Shown here: piece by piece, positions 16,311-25,426 of the stretch
How the letters are laid out: every line of letters starts with the position of its first letter
Numbering within the stretch: the first letter of the stretch is position 1
Source: Aquabacter sp965279295
GTDB lineage: Bacteria; Pseudomonadota; Alphaproteobacteria; Rhizobiales; Xanthobacteraceae
DNA length: 64,000 bases
Assembly (NCBI GenBank): GCA_965279295.1
Contig: CBDIHQ010000014.1
Reading direction: 5' to 3' (one strand)
Made by a program: the position numbers and the translations under genes
Notes under the pieces: model-generated
The model's input: only the letters and a program-made list of their open reading frames with translations
The model's database searches: none
What the model was told of the DNA's origin: nothing

Positions 16311-16576
16311 CCAGCACCACCAGCACCATCCGCGAACAGGTCATGGCCCAGATCATCGACGTGATGAAGGCCGCTCAGGATCAGGGGCGCGACAAGTTCA
16401 GGGCGGCCGAGGTCGCCTTCCCGGGCACGCCCAACGGGGTGCTCTGTGAAGCACTGGCTACCCTGGGCCTTCAAGAAGATGAGGAGTGGTGGCGGCAGGT
16501 TGAGCGCACCATTGACGGCGAAATCATCCGGCAGGCTCTCCTCTCCGTAGGCGATGGAGGCAACGCCGATGGATGA
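16307..16576 (+). CDS. Hypothetical protein, 89 aa
   Basis: ATGA overlap with the gene before. Helical, acidic, with IREQVMAQIIDVMKAAQDQ at the N-terminus and EDEEWWRQVERTIDGEIIR later. It directly precedes and overlaps the replicative helicase gene, so it may be a helicase loader or accessory factor; that is a guess from position only. Confidence 0.6.
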   Translation: MTSTTSTIREQVMAQIIDVMKAAQDQGRDKFRAAEVAFPGTPNGVLCEALATLGLQEDEEWWRQVERTIDGEIIRQALLSVGDGGNADG

Positions 16577-17975
16577 TGCCGCCATTACATCGACCATGGA
16601 GGGCGCCCTTCTCGGGGCGCTGCTCCTCGGGCCTGAGTTGCTGCCCCACGTCAGCGGCACGCTTCTGCCGGTTCATTTGTCCGACCAAGCCCACCAGGCG
16701 ATTTACACCGCCATGCTGGATAGGTTCGGCAAGGGCCTGCCCTGCGATGCTCGAACCCTCGCGGGGGATCTGCACACCGCCTGGAACGCGCCCTTCGTGG
16801 GTGAGACGACATTCGGCCACTTCGTCGCCGGCCTCATGCGGGAGGCGGCCCCCGCGATGATGTTGAAGGGCTATGCCCAAGACCTTCGCGATAGCTGGGC
16901 GCTGCGGGCGGCGCACGAAGCGGTGGAACGCAGCAAGACGGCCAACGGAATGCCGGCGGACCGTCTGGCAACCCTGCAAAGCGAGTTGGACGAGGTACGC
17001 GCCTCGCTGGTCGATATCGGCGGTACGCGGGAGGTTGCCGGCGATACCGGCGAGGCGCTGTTGCAACGCCTGAACGACCGGCTGTCCGGTCAGGGCGCCC
17101 CGCTGGGCGCCACGACGGGTTGGACCACCCTGGACGATGTAATGGCCGGTTACCTCGCCGGTCAGCTTATCATCGTCGCGGGGCGGCCCGGCATGGGGAA
17201 GACGACGCTCGCCACCAGCTCGGCATGGCAGTGTGCGGCAGCAGGGCATGGGGTGCAGTTTTTCAGCCTAGAAATGGGACGGGAGGATCTGGGCGCCCGG
17301 CTGCTGGCGGACATCACCTTCAATCGTCAGAACGCGATCCACTATTCATCGATCAAGGCCGCCCACATCTCGGATGACCAGATGCGGCGCTTGATCGAGG
17401 CGAAGGAGTACCTGGCGCGCCTGCCCCTGGAACTGGACTACGCCGCGCGCCTCTCGGTGGGCGAAATCGGCGTGCGGATCGCGGCTGCCAAGAAGCGGAT
17501 GGCGAAGCGGGGCTCAGAGCTGCGCGTGGCCTTCGTGGATTATCTGAAGATGGTTCGGGCCACCGACCGCTACAAAGGCAACCGGACCTATGAGGTTGCC
17601 GAGATAACCGCCGGCTTGCGCGAAGTGGCGAAGCGCGAGGGTGTGTGCATCGTCCTCATGTGCCAGCTCAACCGCGAAGGTGAGCGGGAGGGCAAGCGCC
17701 CGCAGCTTCACCACTTGCGGGAGAGCGGCGATATCGAGGCCGACGCGGACGTGGTGATGTTCGTCTATCGGCAGGCCTACTACGTCGCTCAGTCCCCCGA
17801 ATACCAGGAGGGCAACCCGGCGACCTTGGCCGAATATCAGGGCGTGAAGAACCAGTTGGAGGTCATCACGGCCAAAAACCGGAACGGGCCGACCCTCACG
17901 AAGGATCTGTTCTGCGACATAGCAGCGAGCGCCATCCGGCCCGATGGCCCCGGCTACGGGGAGCACCGCCAATGA
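16569..17975 (+). CDS. DnaB-type replicative DNA helicase (phage)
   Basis: Hexameric helicase that unwinds DNA ahead of the fork. 468 residues: an N-terminal helical domain (about 1-100) and a RecA-like C-terminal domain with Walker A GRPGMGKTT at 205-213, SLEM shortly after, Walker B AFVDYLKMV, the QLNRE sensor segment and the arginine-rich end VITAKNRNGP. ATG 16569 is preferred because GGAGG lies eight bases before it; ATG 16554 adds five residues. Identification is firm; it implies the element drives its own replication. Confidence 0.92.
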   Translation: MDDAAITSTMEGALLGALLLGPELLPHVSGTLLPVHLSDQAHQAIYTAMLDRFGKGLPCDARTLAGDLHTAWNAPFVGETTFGHFVAGLMREAAPAMMLKGYAQDLRDSWALRAAHEAVERSKTANGMPADRLATLQSELDEVRASLVDIGGTREVAGDTGEALLQRLNDRLSGQGAPLGATTGWTTLDDVMAGYLAGQLIIVAGRPGMGKTTLATSSAWQCAAAGHGVQFFSLEMGREDLGARLLADITFNRQNAIHYSSIKAAHISDDQMRRLIEAKEYLARLPLELDYAARLSVGEIGVRIAAAKKRMAKRGSELRVAFVDYLKMVRATDRYKGNRTYEVAEITAGLREVAKREGVCIVLMCQLNREGEREGKRPQLHHLRESGDIEADADVVMFVYRQAYYVAQSPEYQEGNPATLAEYQGVKNQLEVITAKNRNGPTLTKDLFCDIAASAIRPDGPGYGEHRQ

Positions 17976-18247
17976 GCCGCTTTCCCCCAATGCGCGTCTG
18001 CACCACCAGCTTCCTGGTGGATACGGCTCACCTCTCCGCTGAACAAGCCGGCGTGTATGCGCTGCTCTTGATAGCGGCTTGGCAAAAGCCCGGCGGCCGC
18101 CTTCCCAACAATGACGCGAAGCTCGCCAAGTGGGCGCGCGTGAGCCCGAGAGCTTGGGCGAAAATGAAGCCCGTCGTCTTGGAATTCTGGACTGCGTCCG
18201 AGGGCTTCTGGCTTCCCAGCAGTGCTTCCCGAGGGGGCCAGCCATGA
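17972..18247 (+). CDS. Small DUF1376-like (YdaU-type) protein, 91 aa
   Basis: Sequence resembles the first half of DUF1376 domains (FLVDTAHLSAEQAGVYALLLIAAW, then NNDAKLAKWARVSPRAW), here without the C-terminal part. The following gene has a fuller copy of the same domain, so this is a short paralogue. Good GGGGAG site. Coupled to both neighbours by ATGA overlaps. These proteins are found near phage replication genes. Confidence 0.7.
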   Translation: MSRFPPMRVCTTSFLVDTAHLSAEQAGVYALLLIAAWQKPGGRLPNNDAKLAKWARVSPRAWAKMKPVVLEFWTASEGFWLPSSASRGGQP

Positions 18248-19173
18248 GAACGAGACCCTGGTACAAGCGCTATCCTTCGGATTTCCTGCATGGCACCGCT
18301 GGGCTCTCCCTTGAGGTGAAGGGCGCCTACTCGGTCGTGCTGGATCTGATCTATGACCGGCGCGGCCCGATCCCCGACGATGCTCGGTGGATTGCGGGCC
18401 ACTGTGGGTGCTCCACGCGCCAGTGGAATAAGATCCGCGCAGTGCTCTTGGAGGCCGGCAAGCTGTGCAAAGCGGATGGATATTTGACCAACCAGCGCGC
18501 AGTTGAAGAGCTACAAATCGCAGAAGAAGCGGCAAAAAAACTGGCCGAAAGTGGCGCGAAAGGCGGAACTAAGTCGGCCGAAACTCGGAGAAAAATCGCC
18601 GAAAATGAAGGCGACATCAACAAAATCAATGAGATAGATGAAGCCCCGCTACAAGCGGCGCTCAAGCATACGCGCGCGGTCCAGAAATTAGATATTAGAT
18701 TACCCCCTATATCCCCCGATGGGGGACTTCCGAGCCATGAGGATTTCTTCGCCTTCAAGGGGGCCTATCCGAAACGGGAGGGCGCCCAAGATTGGACGAA
18801 AGCCCGAGAGCGTTTCGCCCGGATCGTGAAAGCCGGCACCGACCCGCAAATTCTGATCGGTGCGGCCCGCGCCTACAAGGCCGAGACGGACAGGACCAAC
18901 AACACCGGCACCCGGTTCGTGAAGCAGGCCGCGACCTTCCTCACCAGCGTGTGGCGGGACTATGCCGGGACGCCTGAGGCCACGGCGAAGACCTCTCGCC
19001 CAACTGGCTGGCCTAGCAACCTTCCGCCCATGGAGAACGTCAAGAACGCTTGGGCGACCGGCCATTGGCCCGGCAACTGGGGATCGGAACCCGGCAACCC
19101 GGATTGCCGCGTGCCCCCCGCCATCCTCGCCCAATGGGCAGCGGAGCGCGTCGAGACCGGGGGCGCCGCATGA
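18244..19173 (+). CDS. DUF1376 domain protein, phage replication-associated
   Basis: 309 residues starting MRTRPWYKRYPSDFLHGT, preceded by GAGGGGG. The DUF1376 domain covers about 1-90 (LSLEVKGAYSVVLDLIYDRRG, DDARWIAGHCG). A charged linker (90-160) leads to a C-terminal domain with FKGAYPKREGAQDWTKAR and TFLTSVWRDY, as in phage replication initiator-like proteins. Probably binds the origin or assists the helicase; no origin repeats were identified inside the gene. Confidence 0.8.
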   Translation: MRTRPWYKRYPSDFLHGTAGLSLEVKGAYSVVLDLIYDRRGPIPDDARWIAGHCGCSTRQWNKIRAVLLEAGKLCKADGYLTNQRAVEELQIAEEAAKKLAESGAKGGTKSAETRRKIAENEGDINKINEIDEAPLQAALKHTRAVQKLDIRLPPISPDGGLPSHEDFFAFKGAYPKREGAQDWTKARERFARIVKAGTDPQILIGAARAYKAETDRTNNTGTRFVKQAATFLTSVWRDYAGTPEATAKTSRPTGWPSNLPPMENVKNAWATGHWPGNWGSEPGNPDCRVPPAILAQWAAERVETGGAA

Positions 19174-19490
19174 TTGGACGCCTTCAGGATTCAAAATCAG
19201 CGGCGCCAGCGGCCGAGGCGTCGCTTCCGTCGAGCTTGGTGCCAATTTCCGAAAACGCCCGTCCAGCGACTCCGCAGGCCAATTCAGATGCCGTCGCATT
19301 CGGCGAGCTTCTGACCGCTCCCGAGGCGGCGGCTCACATGCGCGTGCACGAGGACACCCTTGCCCGGTGGCGTCGCACGACGCGGGAGGCTGGCCGGCAG
19401 GTTGGCCCGCCTTTCGTCGTGCTGGGGCGGACGGTTCGATATCCACGGCAGAGCTTGCTGGTCTACATCGCGGAAGGATCTGCATCATGA
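19170..19490 (+). CDS. Helix-turn-helix DNA-binding protein, 106 aa
   Basis: Low-complexity N-terminus (about 1-45), then LLTAPEAAAHMRVHEDTLARWR and VGPPFVVLGRTVRYPRQSLLVYI, a MerR/excisionase-type HTH. ATGA overlap with the preceding gene. It is the second such HTH in the element, so either this or 15220 could be the excisionase. Confidence 0.7.
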   Translation: MIGRLQDSKSAAPAAEASLPSSLVPISENARPATPQANSDAVAFGELLTAPEAAAHMRVHEDTLARWRRTTREAGRQVGPPFVVLGRTVRYPRQSLLVYIAEGSAS

Positions 19491-19957
19491 CTGACGAACT
19501 GAAGGGCAACAGCAAGGCCGCGCGCCGACGCGAGCGCCGGAGACGAGCCGCCCACCGCAATCACCAAATCGCGGATCTGGTGGCGACCGTGTGGCGCGAG
19601 GAGGCCGCCGCCAGCCGCGCGGAGCTTGAGGCCTTGCGGGTACAGAGCGCTCAGCAAACCGCCGACATCGAGTGGCTGATGATCGATCGGTGGAACATGC
19701 TCCATGCACCGGCGGGATGTATCTCGGCCCGCGATGAAGTCGCCCGCCTGTCGCTGATGCGTTGCGAGGCAGAGCCGCAAAACGAGAAAGCCGAGACGAC
19801 GAGATTTCTGGGGCTGAACGTCTCCGAGTGGCTGGGAATGCCGAATGACATGCTGGCCCTCTTCGGCCTCCTCGGCACCGTCACTCGCTGGCGCCAGCAG
19901 CTAGCCGCAGCGCCGGAAACCATGCCCAGGCGAACCGATCACCGGTCAATTCACTGA
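19487..19957 (+). CDS. Hypothetical protein, 156 aa
   Basis: Very basic N-terminus (KAARRRERRRRAAHRNH) suggests nucleic acid contact, followed by a coiled-coil-like stretch (EEAAASRAELEALRVQSAQQ) and a C-terminal hydrophobic segment near LFGLLGTVTRW. No family recognised. Last gene before the TGCAGT repeat array. Confidence 0.55.
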   Translation: MTDELKGNSKAARRRERRRRAAHRNHQIADLVATVWREEAAASRAELEALRVQSAQQTADIEWLMIDRWNMLHAPAGCISARDEVARLSLMRCEAEPQNEKAETTRFLGLNVSEWLGMPNDMLALFGLLGTVTRWRQQLAAAPETMPRRTDHRSIH

Positions 19958-19970
19958 TCACGTTTCCGTG

Positions 19971-20020
19971 AAATGCAGTCTGGTGCAGTCTCATGCAGTC
20001 GCATGCAGTCTGGTGCAGTT
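19971..20020 (+). promoter_or_regulatory. Five TGCAGT repeats at exact 10-bp period
   Basis: TGCAGT begins at 19974, 19984, 19994, 20004 and 20014, each unit fitting NNRTGCAGTY, so all five face the same side of the helix. TTTCGCGAAA, a 10-bp palindrome, follows at once. The array fills the 129-base gap before a ribbon-helix-helix gene, 67 bases from its ATG, and is the only sizeable gap in the 15.2-25.6 kb gene run. A tandem operator bound cooperatively is the best reading; an iteron-type replication site is the alternative. Confidence 0.65.
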
Positions 20021-20086
20021 TCGCGAAAACTCGCGATTTCCCAACGGCTTCGATAGAATCTCCCTAATCAGCAAGGGAAGATTTCG

Positions 20087-20275
20087 ATGCTGTTTCCTGA
20101 ACCCGTGGGATTTAGCGCCCCGACCGGATTTTCCGAAGCCGTCCGCGCGCTGGCCCGCCGCAATCACATGAGCCGGTCAGAATATCTCCGCCGGTCCGTC
20201 TTCGAGAAGATGGAGCGCGAAGGCTTCCGGCTTGCGGTCGTCCCGTCCTCGCACCAGTCCGGGGAGAACTCCTGA
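20087..20275 (+). CDS. Ribbon-helix-helix-like small protein
   Basis: 62 residues with GFSEAVRALARRNHMSRSEYLRRS, the helix pair of Arc/CopG-type ribbon-helix-helix regulators, after a short N-terminal strand. AAGGGAAG lies before the ATG. It sits just downstream of the five TGCAGT repeats and its TGA overlaps the next ATG. Proteins of this fold often bind tandem direct repeats and repress their own operon, so it is the natural candidate to bind the array. Confidence 0.65.
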   Translation: MLFPEPVGFSAPTGFSEAVRALARRNHMSRSEYLRRSVFEKMEREGFRLAVVPSSHQSGENS

Positions 20276-21546
20276 TGCCCTCTTTCCCCGTCGTCCATGC
20301 CAATCAGGGCCTTGGGCAGATGCCCCAGGCGAACGCCGATTGGCAGAAAGCTGTCTCCGGCCTGTTTGATGCCTACACCGAAGGTCAGCAATACGGCCAG
20401 GTACGCAAGATCCAGGAGGGTCGTCTGGCTCTCTTGGGCCAGGGCGGGCCGATGGCTCCCGGAGGCAGGCCCGACTATCCCGCTTCGTTCTCCACGTTGC
20501 TCGGTCTTGGGGACGTGCAGGGCGCCAGGGCGGTTTCGGACTTCGCCCAGAACGAGGAAAATGCAGCGTGGCGCCGGCAGGAAGCATCGCGCGCCCAGGC
20601 GAATTCCGACAGAACTTATGACCTCGCTGCCGGCCGGGCCGGCGGAGTGGGCGGGACGAAATACAGCGTGCAGCCGGTCTACGGCCAGGATGCGGACGGA
20701 AACCCCGTCATGCTGCAGCCTGGCACCGATGGCACCGTGAAGCAGTCGCAAATGCCGCCGGGTGTTGTGCTGTCGGGGAAGCCCATCCTGGTTGATGCCG
20801 GCACCCACACCATCGTGCTCGATCCCATCACGCGGCAGCCGGTCAATGTCATCCCGAAGAACGTGGCAGGCGTTGCAGCAGCCAAGGCGGAGGGTACCGC
20901 GCAGGGTACGGCGGCGGCTTCCCTCCCTGATACCATCGCGGCCGCAGGCAACACCCTGTCGGCGATCAACGCGATCAAGACCGACCCCGCCATGTATTGG
21001 GGGACGGGCGCCACCAGCTTCATGGGCACTGTGCCCGGCACTCCCGAATACGATTTCGCCCAGCGGGTTGACCAGCTGAAGGGCCAGACCTTCCTCCAGG
21101 CCTACAACATGCTGCGAGGTGGTGGCGCCATCACCGACATTGAAGGCGAGAAGGCAACGGCCGCACTCGGCCGCCTGAACCGCGCCCAGTCCCCAAAGGC
21201 CTTCAACGAGGCGCTCGATGAACTTGCCGGGGTGGTGACAGCCGGGTTGGAGCGGGCCAAGACCAAGGCGAAGGGCCAGCCCCAGGCCAAGCAAGACCCG
21301 TACTCAACCGGGGCGAACGCCGGCACCTATGTCCCGCCAGTAGCAGGTCCCAACGGCTCGAAAAGCCCGAGCCAGTTTGCCGCCCCACCCACTGGCGCGC
21401 CGTATCCCTCTCTTGAAACCGGCGCAGCTGGGCGGGCTCCGCAACAGGGCAGCCAGGGCGCCGCTCCCCCGAGGCAGGCGCCGGACGGCAATTGGTACGT
21501 TCCGGACCCGAACCGCCCCGGCAAATTTCTGAAGGTGACGAACTGA
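20275..21546 (+). CDS. Phage virion/ejection-type protein, 423 aa
   Basis: GGGGAG site and overlap with the gene before. The N-terminus (NADWQKAVSGLFDAYTEGQQYGQVRKIQEG) and middle (QTFLQAYNMLRGGGAITDIEGEK, then ALGRLNRAQSPKAFNEAL) resemble internal virion or DNA-ejection proteins of podophage-like prophages. The C-terminal 90 residues are Pro/Gly-rich and end WYVPDPNRPGKF. Placed immediately upstream of the giant ejection-like protein. Function by analogy only. Confidence 0.65.
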   Translation: MPSFPVVHANQGLGQMPQANADWQKAVSGLFDAYTEGQQYGQVRKIQEGRLALLGQGGPMAPGGRPDYPASFSTLLGLGDVQGARAVSDFAQNEENAAWRRQEASRAQANSDRTYDLAAGRAGGVGGTKYSVQPVYGQDADGNPVMLQPGTDGTVKQSQMPPGVVLSGKPILVDAGTHTIVLDPITRQPVNVIPKNVAGVAAAKAEGTAQGTAAASLPDTIAAAGNTLSAINAIKTDPAMYWGTGATSFMGTVPGTPEYDFAQRVDQLKGQTFLQAYNMLRGGGAITDIEGEKATAALGRLNRAQSPKAFNEALDELAGVVTAGLERAKTKAKGQPQAKQDPYSTGANAGTYVPPVAGPNGSKSPSQFAAPPTGAPYPSLETGAAGRAPQQGSQGAAPPRQAPDGNWYVPDPNRPGKFLKVTN

Positions 21547-24500
21547 TGCCCACTTTCGAGCCCGTCGACCACGATCCGTTCGCCCAGCCCGCAGCAGCTC
21601 AGCGCGCGGCGCGGTTTGAGCCAGTCGATTATGACCCGTTCACGCAGCAGTCAGGTGGTACGGGTGCCGCTGGCCTCTTGGAGCCGGGCAATATCGACCT
21701 CGGGCGCCGGCCGGTGGTCAACAACCCGGATGACTCCTTCAGCACCGTGCGCTCGATCGGCGTCAACATCGACGGCCGGGAATACCTGATCCCGACCGTG
21801 AGCGACAACGGGCGCAACCTGTCTGACAAGGAGGCCGTCGCAACCTTCCGCATGACCGGGAAGCACCTCGGCGCATTCGACAACCCGCAGAACGCCACGG
21901 CTTACGCCCAGCGGCTTCATGAAGATCAGAGCCGCCAGTACGGCGCGCAGCAGGATATTCGCGCTCCGGGCGGCATGGACGCGGCCTTTGCCAGCCTCCC
22001 CTCGGCGGGCAGCGGTGACGTGTTCGACCGGGCCGACTTGGCAGAGGTTGGGCTTCAGCGATTGCAGCAGGAGCGCGCCAAGCAGGAAGCGGGCGCACCG
22101 AAGACCGGCGCCTTCAACAACTTCACGGCCGGCTTGAATGGCGCCATCTACTCGGTTGCGGGCATGCCGGTCGATGCCGCGACCTGGCTGCTGAACAAGG
22201 CCGGACAGCAGGCGCGGGCCGTGAGCGGCGCCCCGGTGCAGGAGATCCAGCCCGGCCCCCTCGGTAGCCAGTCCCTTGCCCGCTGGGGGGAAATGCTAGG
22301 GATCAACGACCCTGAGAAGGTTGCCCCCGCCAATCCGGGGCAGCAGGTGGCGCGCGCAGCCGGCGCGGGTGTCGGTTATGCGATTGCGCCCGAAGCGGCG
22401 CTTGCTGGCCTTGGGCGCCTCGGCGCCGTCTCGGAAGGCGCGGTGAACATCGCGGGCAAGGTGCTAGGCCGATCCACAACCGCCGGGGATCTTGCGGCCA
22501 ATGCCGTTGTCGGCGGCGCCTCTGGTGCTGGTGGCGAGTTGGTAGCGGAGAGGCTCCCCGAGAAATACCGCCCCCTCGGCGAGATGGTGGGCGGCCTGCT
22601 GGCGGGTGGCATGGCTGCGGGCGCCACCGCCATTCCTGCTGCGGTAAGAGCCGGTGCCGGCGCTGCCGGAGATTATCTCGCTCCACTGACGGTGCGGGGA
22701 CAAGAGCGCACGGCCGCCCAGACCCTCGACCGCCGGGCGACAAACCCCGAGGCGGTGCGTGAGGCCATTGAAACCGCCCCTCGGGAAATTGTCCCAGGCT
22801 CTAATCCCACGTCGGCGCAACTCACCGGCGACATGGGGCTATCTGCCGTTGAGCGAGGGGTGAAAACGAAAGCCCCCGACGAATTCAATCAACGCTTCGC
22901 CGACCAGAACACCGCGCGCCTGACCGCCTTGGAGGGCATCGAACCCAAGGGAGCGGCATCTGAGAACGTGGTGGCCGCGCTCCGGCAGGGCCTTGCCGAC
23001 CTGGACGCGAGCACGGCAGCCGCACTCGACACCGCGACCACCAACGCCCGGAGTTCTGCCGGGGCCATCGGTGGTCGGGGTACGCCGGAGGGCTACGGCG
23101 CCACCGTCCGTCAGGGGCTCTCGGAGGCGGAGACTGCTGCTAGGGCGAAGGAAGGCGCGCTTTGGAAAGCGGTAGACCCCGATGGGACGCTTGCTTTGCC
23201 CGCCAGCGACACGAAGAAGTCCGCCTTGGAAATCGCCCGCTCCCAGCCAAAGTCGGCAAAGCCCATGGAGGGCGAAGAGCGCGCCATCTTCCTCGCGGCG
23301 GCAAGATTGCCGGACGTTGCGCCCTTCAGCGAAATGACGGCATTGCGTTCGCGGGTCTCCACGGCAATGCGCCAAGAGTTGCGGGACAACGGGCGGACGC
23401 CGGTTTATGCTCGCATGTCTCAGCTTCGGGGCAAAATCGAAGGCGACATTGAAGGCGCCGTGTCCCGGCAGGCTGAGGCACAGGAGCAGGCGGTTGCTCG
23501 GGGAGAGATGTCCGAAGAGGACACCATTGCAGCCTTCCTGAGGCGAGACATTCAAGGATGGAATGAACGGCGCGCCGCAGAAGCGAGTTTGGGGCAAAAC
23601 TCTGGAGCGATTGGTGGCGGAGATGCCCCCTTCGGAGCGGGCGGAGCTTATCCAGTATCTGGAAGGCAAGTACCGGGCGGAGGGAAATTTCCAGATGCTC
23701 CGGGAGCTGAAGGCATACAAGGCTCTCGCCTTGAACCCAACTTCGACGCCGAAGCCGTCGATAGACTGAAGGCCGCCAGCGCCGCCACCAAGGAGCGCGC
23801 GCAGACCTATGGCAATGGGCCAGTCGGCCAGGTGCTCCGCAAGGAAGGCTCGGAGGGCCCCTATCGCGTACCCTTCGGCACCGTCCCCAGCAAGTTCTTC
23901 CACCCCGGCCGGACGGGCTATGAGGATGTTCAGGCCCTTCGCAAGGCTGCATCCCCCGAGGTGGTGCAGGAAGTGCGCGATTATGCGCTGTCCACCCTTC
24001 GCAGCACCGCAGAGCGCCCGGACGGCACCCTGGACCCGAAGAAGGTAGAGATTTGGAAGCGCACCCATGCTGATGCGCTCCGGGCCTTCCCCGAGATTGA
24101 GGGATTGGTGGCAAACCCCGTCCGCGCCTCCCAGGCCATGGAGGGGGTAGCGATCCAGCGGAAAGCCGCCTTGGATGCCTATCAGACCGGAGTTGTCGCC
24201 AAGCTGCTTCAGATTGAAGACCCCGCCGATGTCTCGCGCGCGGTCGGGGCGGTCTTTCACCGCCAGGACGCAACCAAGCAGATGCTGTGGCTGCGCCGCC
24301 AATTCAACGGCAACCCGGACGCCGGGGAAGGCCTGAAAAAGGCCATCACCGACTATGTCACCAACCGTTTCGTGTCGAACACCGAGGCGGCCACGTCGGG
24401 CCAAGGCGTCTTAAAGTCGGATGCCTTCCAGACCTTCATCCGCGAGAACACCGCCGCGCTCCGCGCTGCCGGCTTCAAGGACAGGGAGCTGAACGTCATG

Positions 24501-24932
24501 CGGGCCATCGCGGGCGACCTTCAGCGCTCCAACCGCTCGGTGACGGCAGCGAAGCTTCCAGGGCAGTCGAACACCGCACAAGACACCATCGAGGCCGCCG
24601 GTGGGACCAAATCTGCCTTGGCTCACCTAGTCGGCATCATCGCTTCCGCCGCCCCCACTGCTGGTGCGAGCGCGGTCGGCTATGGCGTCGCCGGTCCGAT
24701 AGGCGGAGCAGCGGCCTTCCTCGGGGCCAGCGCCGTCAGCGCCATGCGCAAGGCCGGCCTCGCCAACGTGGACGACATCATCAAGGACGCCATCTTGAAC
24801 CCCGAACGGATGCGGACCCTGTTCGAGCAGTTCCCCATGAAGCCCACCCGCCGCGACGAGATCCGCATCATGCAGCGTTACCGGAAGGCTCTGCCGGCCG
24901 CCCTGGGCTTTGATGACCAGGAGGCGCGATGA
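21546..24932 (+). CDS. Large internal virion/ejection-like protein, 1128 aa
   Basis: Start overlaps the previous stop (TGATG). The first 40 residues carry two FEPVDxDPF repeats. About 60-140 is a conserved phage segment (REYLIPTVSDNGRNLSDKEA, GKHLGAFDNPQNATAYAQ). About 230-400 is Gly/Ala-rich and hydrophobic, a pattern seen in proteins that insert DNA-delivery channels, and another such stretch lies near 1030-1080. The rest is helical. It resembles the long ejection proteins of prophages with short tails. No lytic transglycosylase motif seen. Confidence 0.7.
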   Translation: MPTFEPVDHDPFAQPAAAQRAARFEPVDYDPFTQQSGGTGAAGLLEPGNIDLGRRPVVNNPDDSFSTVRSIGVNIDGREYLIPTVSDNGRNLSDKEAVATFRMTGKHLGAFDNPQNATAYAQRLHEDQSRQYGAQQDIRAPGGMDAAFASLPSAGSGDVFDRADLAEVGLQRLQQERAKQEAGAPKTGAFNNFTAGLNGAIYSVAGMPVDAATWLLNKAGQQARAVSGAPVQEIQPGPLGSQSLARWGEMLGINDPEKVAPANPGQQVARAAGAGVGYAIAPEAALAGLGRLGAVSEGAVNIAGKVLGRSTTAGDLAANAVVGGASGAGGELVAERLPEKYRPLGEMVGGLLAGGMAAGATAIPAAVRAGAGAAGDYLAPLTVRGQERTAAQTLDRRATNPEAVREAIETAPREIVPGSNPTSAQLTGDMGLSAVERGVKTKAPDEFNQRFADQNTARLTALEGIEPKGAASENVVAALRQGLADLDASTAAALDTATTNARSSAGAIGGRGTPEGYGATVRQGLSEAETAARAKEGALWKAVDPDGTLALPASDTKKSALEIARSQPKSAKPMEGEERAIFLAAARLPDVAPFSEMTALRSRVSTAMRQELRDNGRTPVYARMSQLRGKIEGDIEGAVSRQAEAQEQAVARGEMSEEDTIAAFLRRDIQGWNERRAAEASLGQNSGAIGGGDAPFGAGGAYPVSGRQVPGGGKFPDAPGAEGIQGSRLEPNFDAEAVDRLKAASAATKERAQTYGNGPVGQVLRKEGSEGPYRVPFGTVPSKFFHPGRTGYEDVQALRKAASPEVVQEVRDYALSTLRSTAERPDGTLDPKKVEIWKRTHADALRAFPEIEGLVANPVRASQAMEGVAIQRKAALDAYQTGVVAKLLQIEDPADVSRAVGAVFHRQDATKQMLWLRRQFNGNPDAGEGLKKAITDYVTNRFVSNTEAATSGQGVLKSDAFQTFIRENTAALRAAGFKDRELNVMRAIAGDLQRSNRSVTAAKLPGQSNTAQDTIEAAGGTKSALAHLVGIIASAAPTAGASAVGYGVAGPIGGAAAFLGASAVSAMRKAGLANVDDIIKDAILNPERMRTLFEQFPMKPTRRDEIRIMQRYRKALPAALGFDDQEAR

Positions 24933-25414
24933 TGGGTGTGCTTCGCAATTCCCGGCATGAAGCCTTTGCTCGCGAGTTGTCCAAGGGCAGCAGCGCCAGC
25001 GAGGCATATCGCAATGCCGGCTATCGCCCGAACCGGGGTGCTGCATCCCGCCTGCAACATGACAGCAGCATTCTGCAGCGTGTCGCGGAAATGCACGCCC
25101 TGGACGCCGAGATGGTCAAGGAAGCCACCGAGAGAGCAACGCAGGCGCTCGCCATCGATAGGGAGTGGGTGCTCGGCAAGCTGATGGAGAACGTAGAGCG
25201 CTCGATGCAGGCCCGCCCTGTCCGCGACGGCGACGGGAATGCGAGCGGGGAATACCGCTATGACGGCTCTGTTGCGAACCGCGCCCTTGAGCTGCTCGGC
25301 AAAGAGCTGGGTATGTTCGTTGACCGCAGCGAGAACGTGAACACCAACTTCACCGTCAGCGACCAGCCCATGTCGGAAGAAGAATGGGCCGCCACACACT
25401 GCACCGAGCACTGA
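24929..25414 (+). CDS. Terminase small subunit-like protein
   Basis: Selects phage DNA for packaging together with the large subunit. 161 residues; the N-terminal HTH (RHEAFARELSKGSSASEAYRNAGYRPN) and central oligomerisation region (REWVLGKLMENVERSMQA, then ANRALELLGKELGMF) fit the TerS family of rhizobial prophages, as does the end SEEEWAATHCTEH. AGGAGG precedes the ATG. No large terminase subunit follows, which is unusual for an intact prophage. Confidence 0.78.
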   Translation: MMGVLRNSRHEAFARELSKGSSASEAYRNAGYRPNRGAASRLQHDSSILQRVAEMHALDAEMVKEATERATQALAIDREWVLGKLMENVERSMQARPVRDGDGNASGEYRYDGSVANRALELLGKELGMFVDRSENVNTNFTVSDQPMSEEEWAATHCTEH

Positions 25415-25426
25415 GGAGCGGCGAGT

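Noticed and set aside
19971..20020. CRISPR array or tandem coding repeat
   Set aside because: The unit is only 10 bp with no spacers, and the overlapping short frame has no protein features. A protein-binding array explains it better.
22839..24404. A 521-codon minus-strand open frame within the large ejection-like gene
   Set aside because: The plus-strand gene is coupled to its neighbours by start/stop overlaps and has phage motifs; the antisense product has none.
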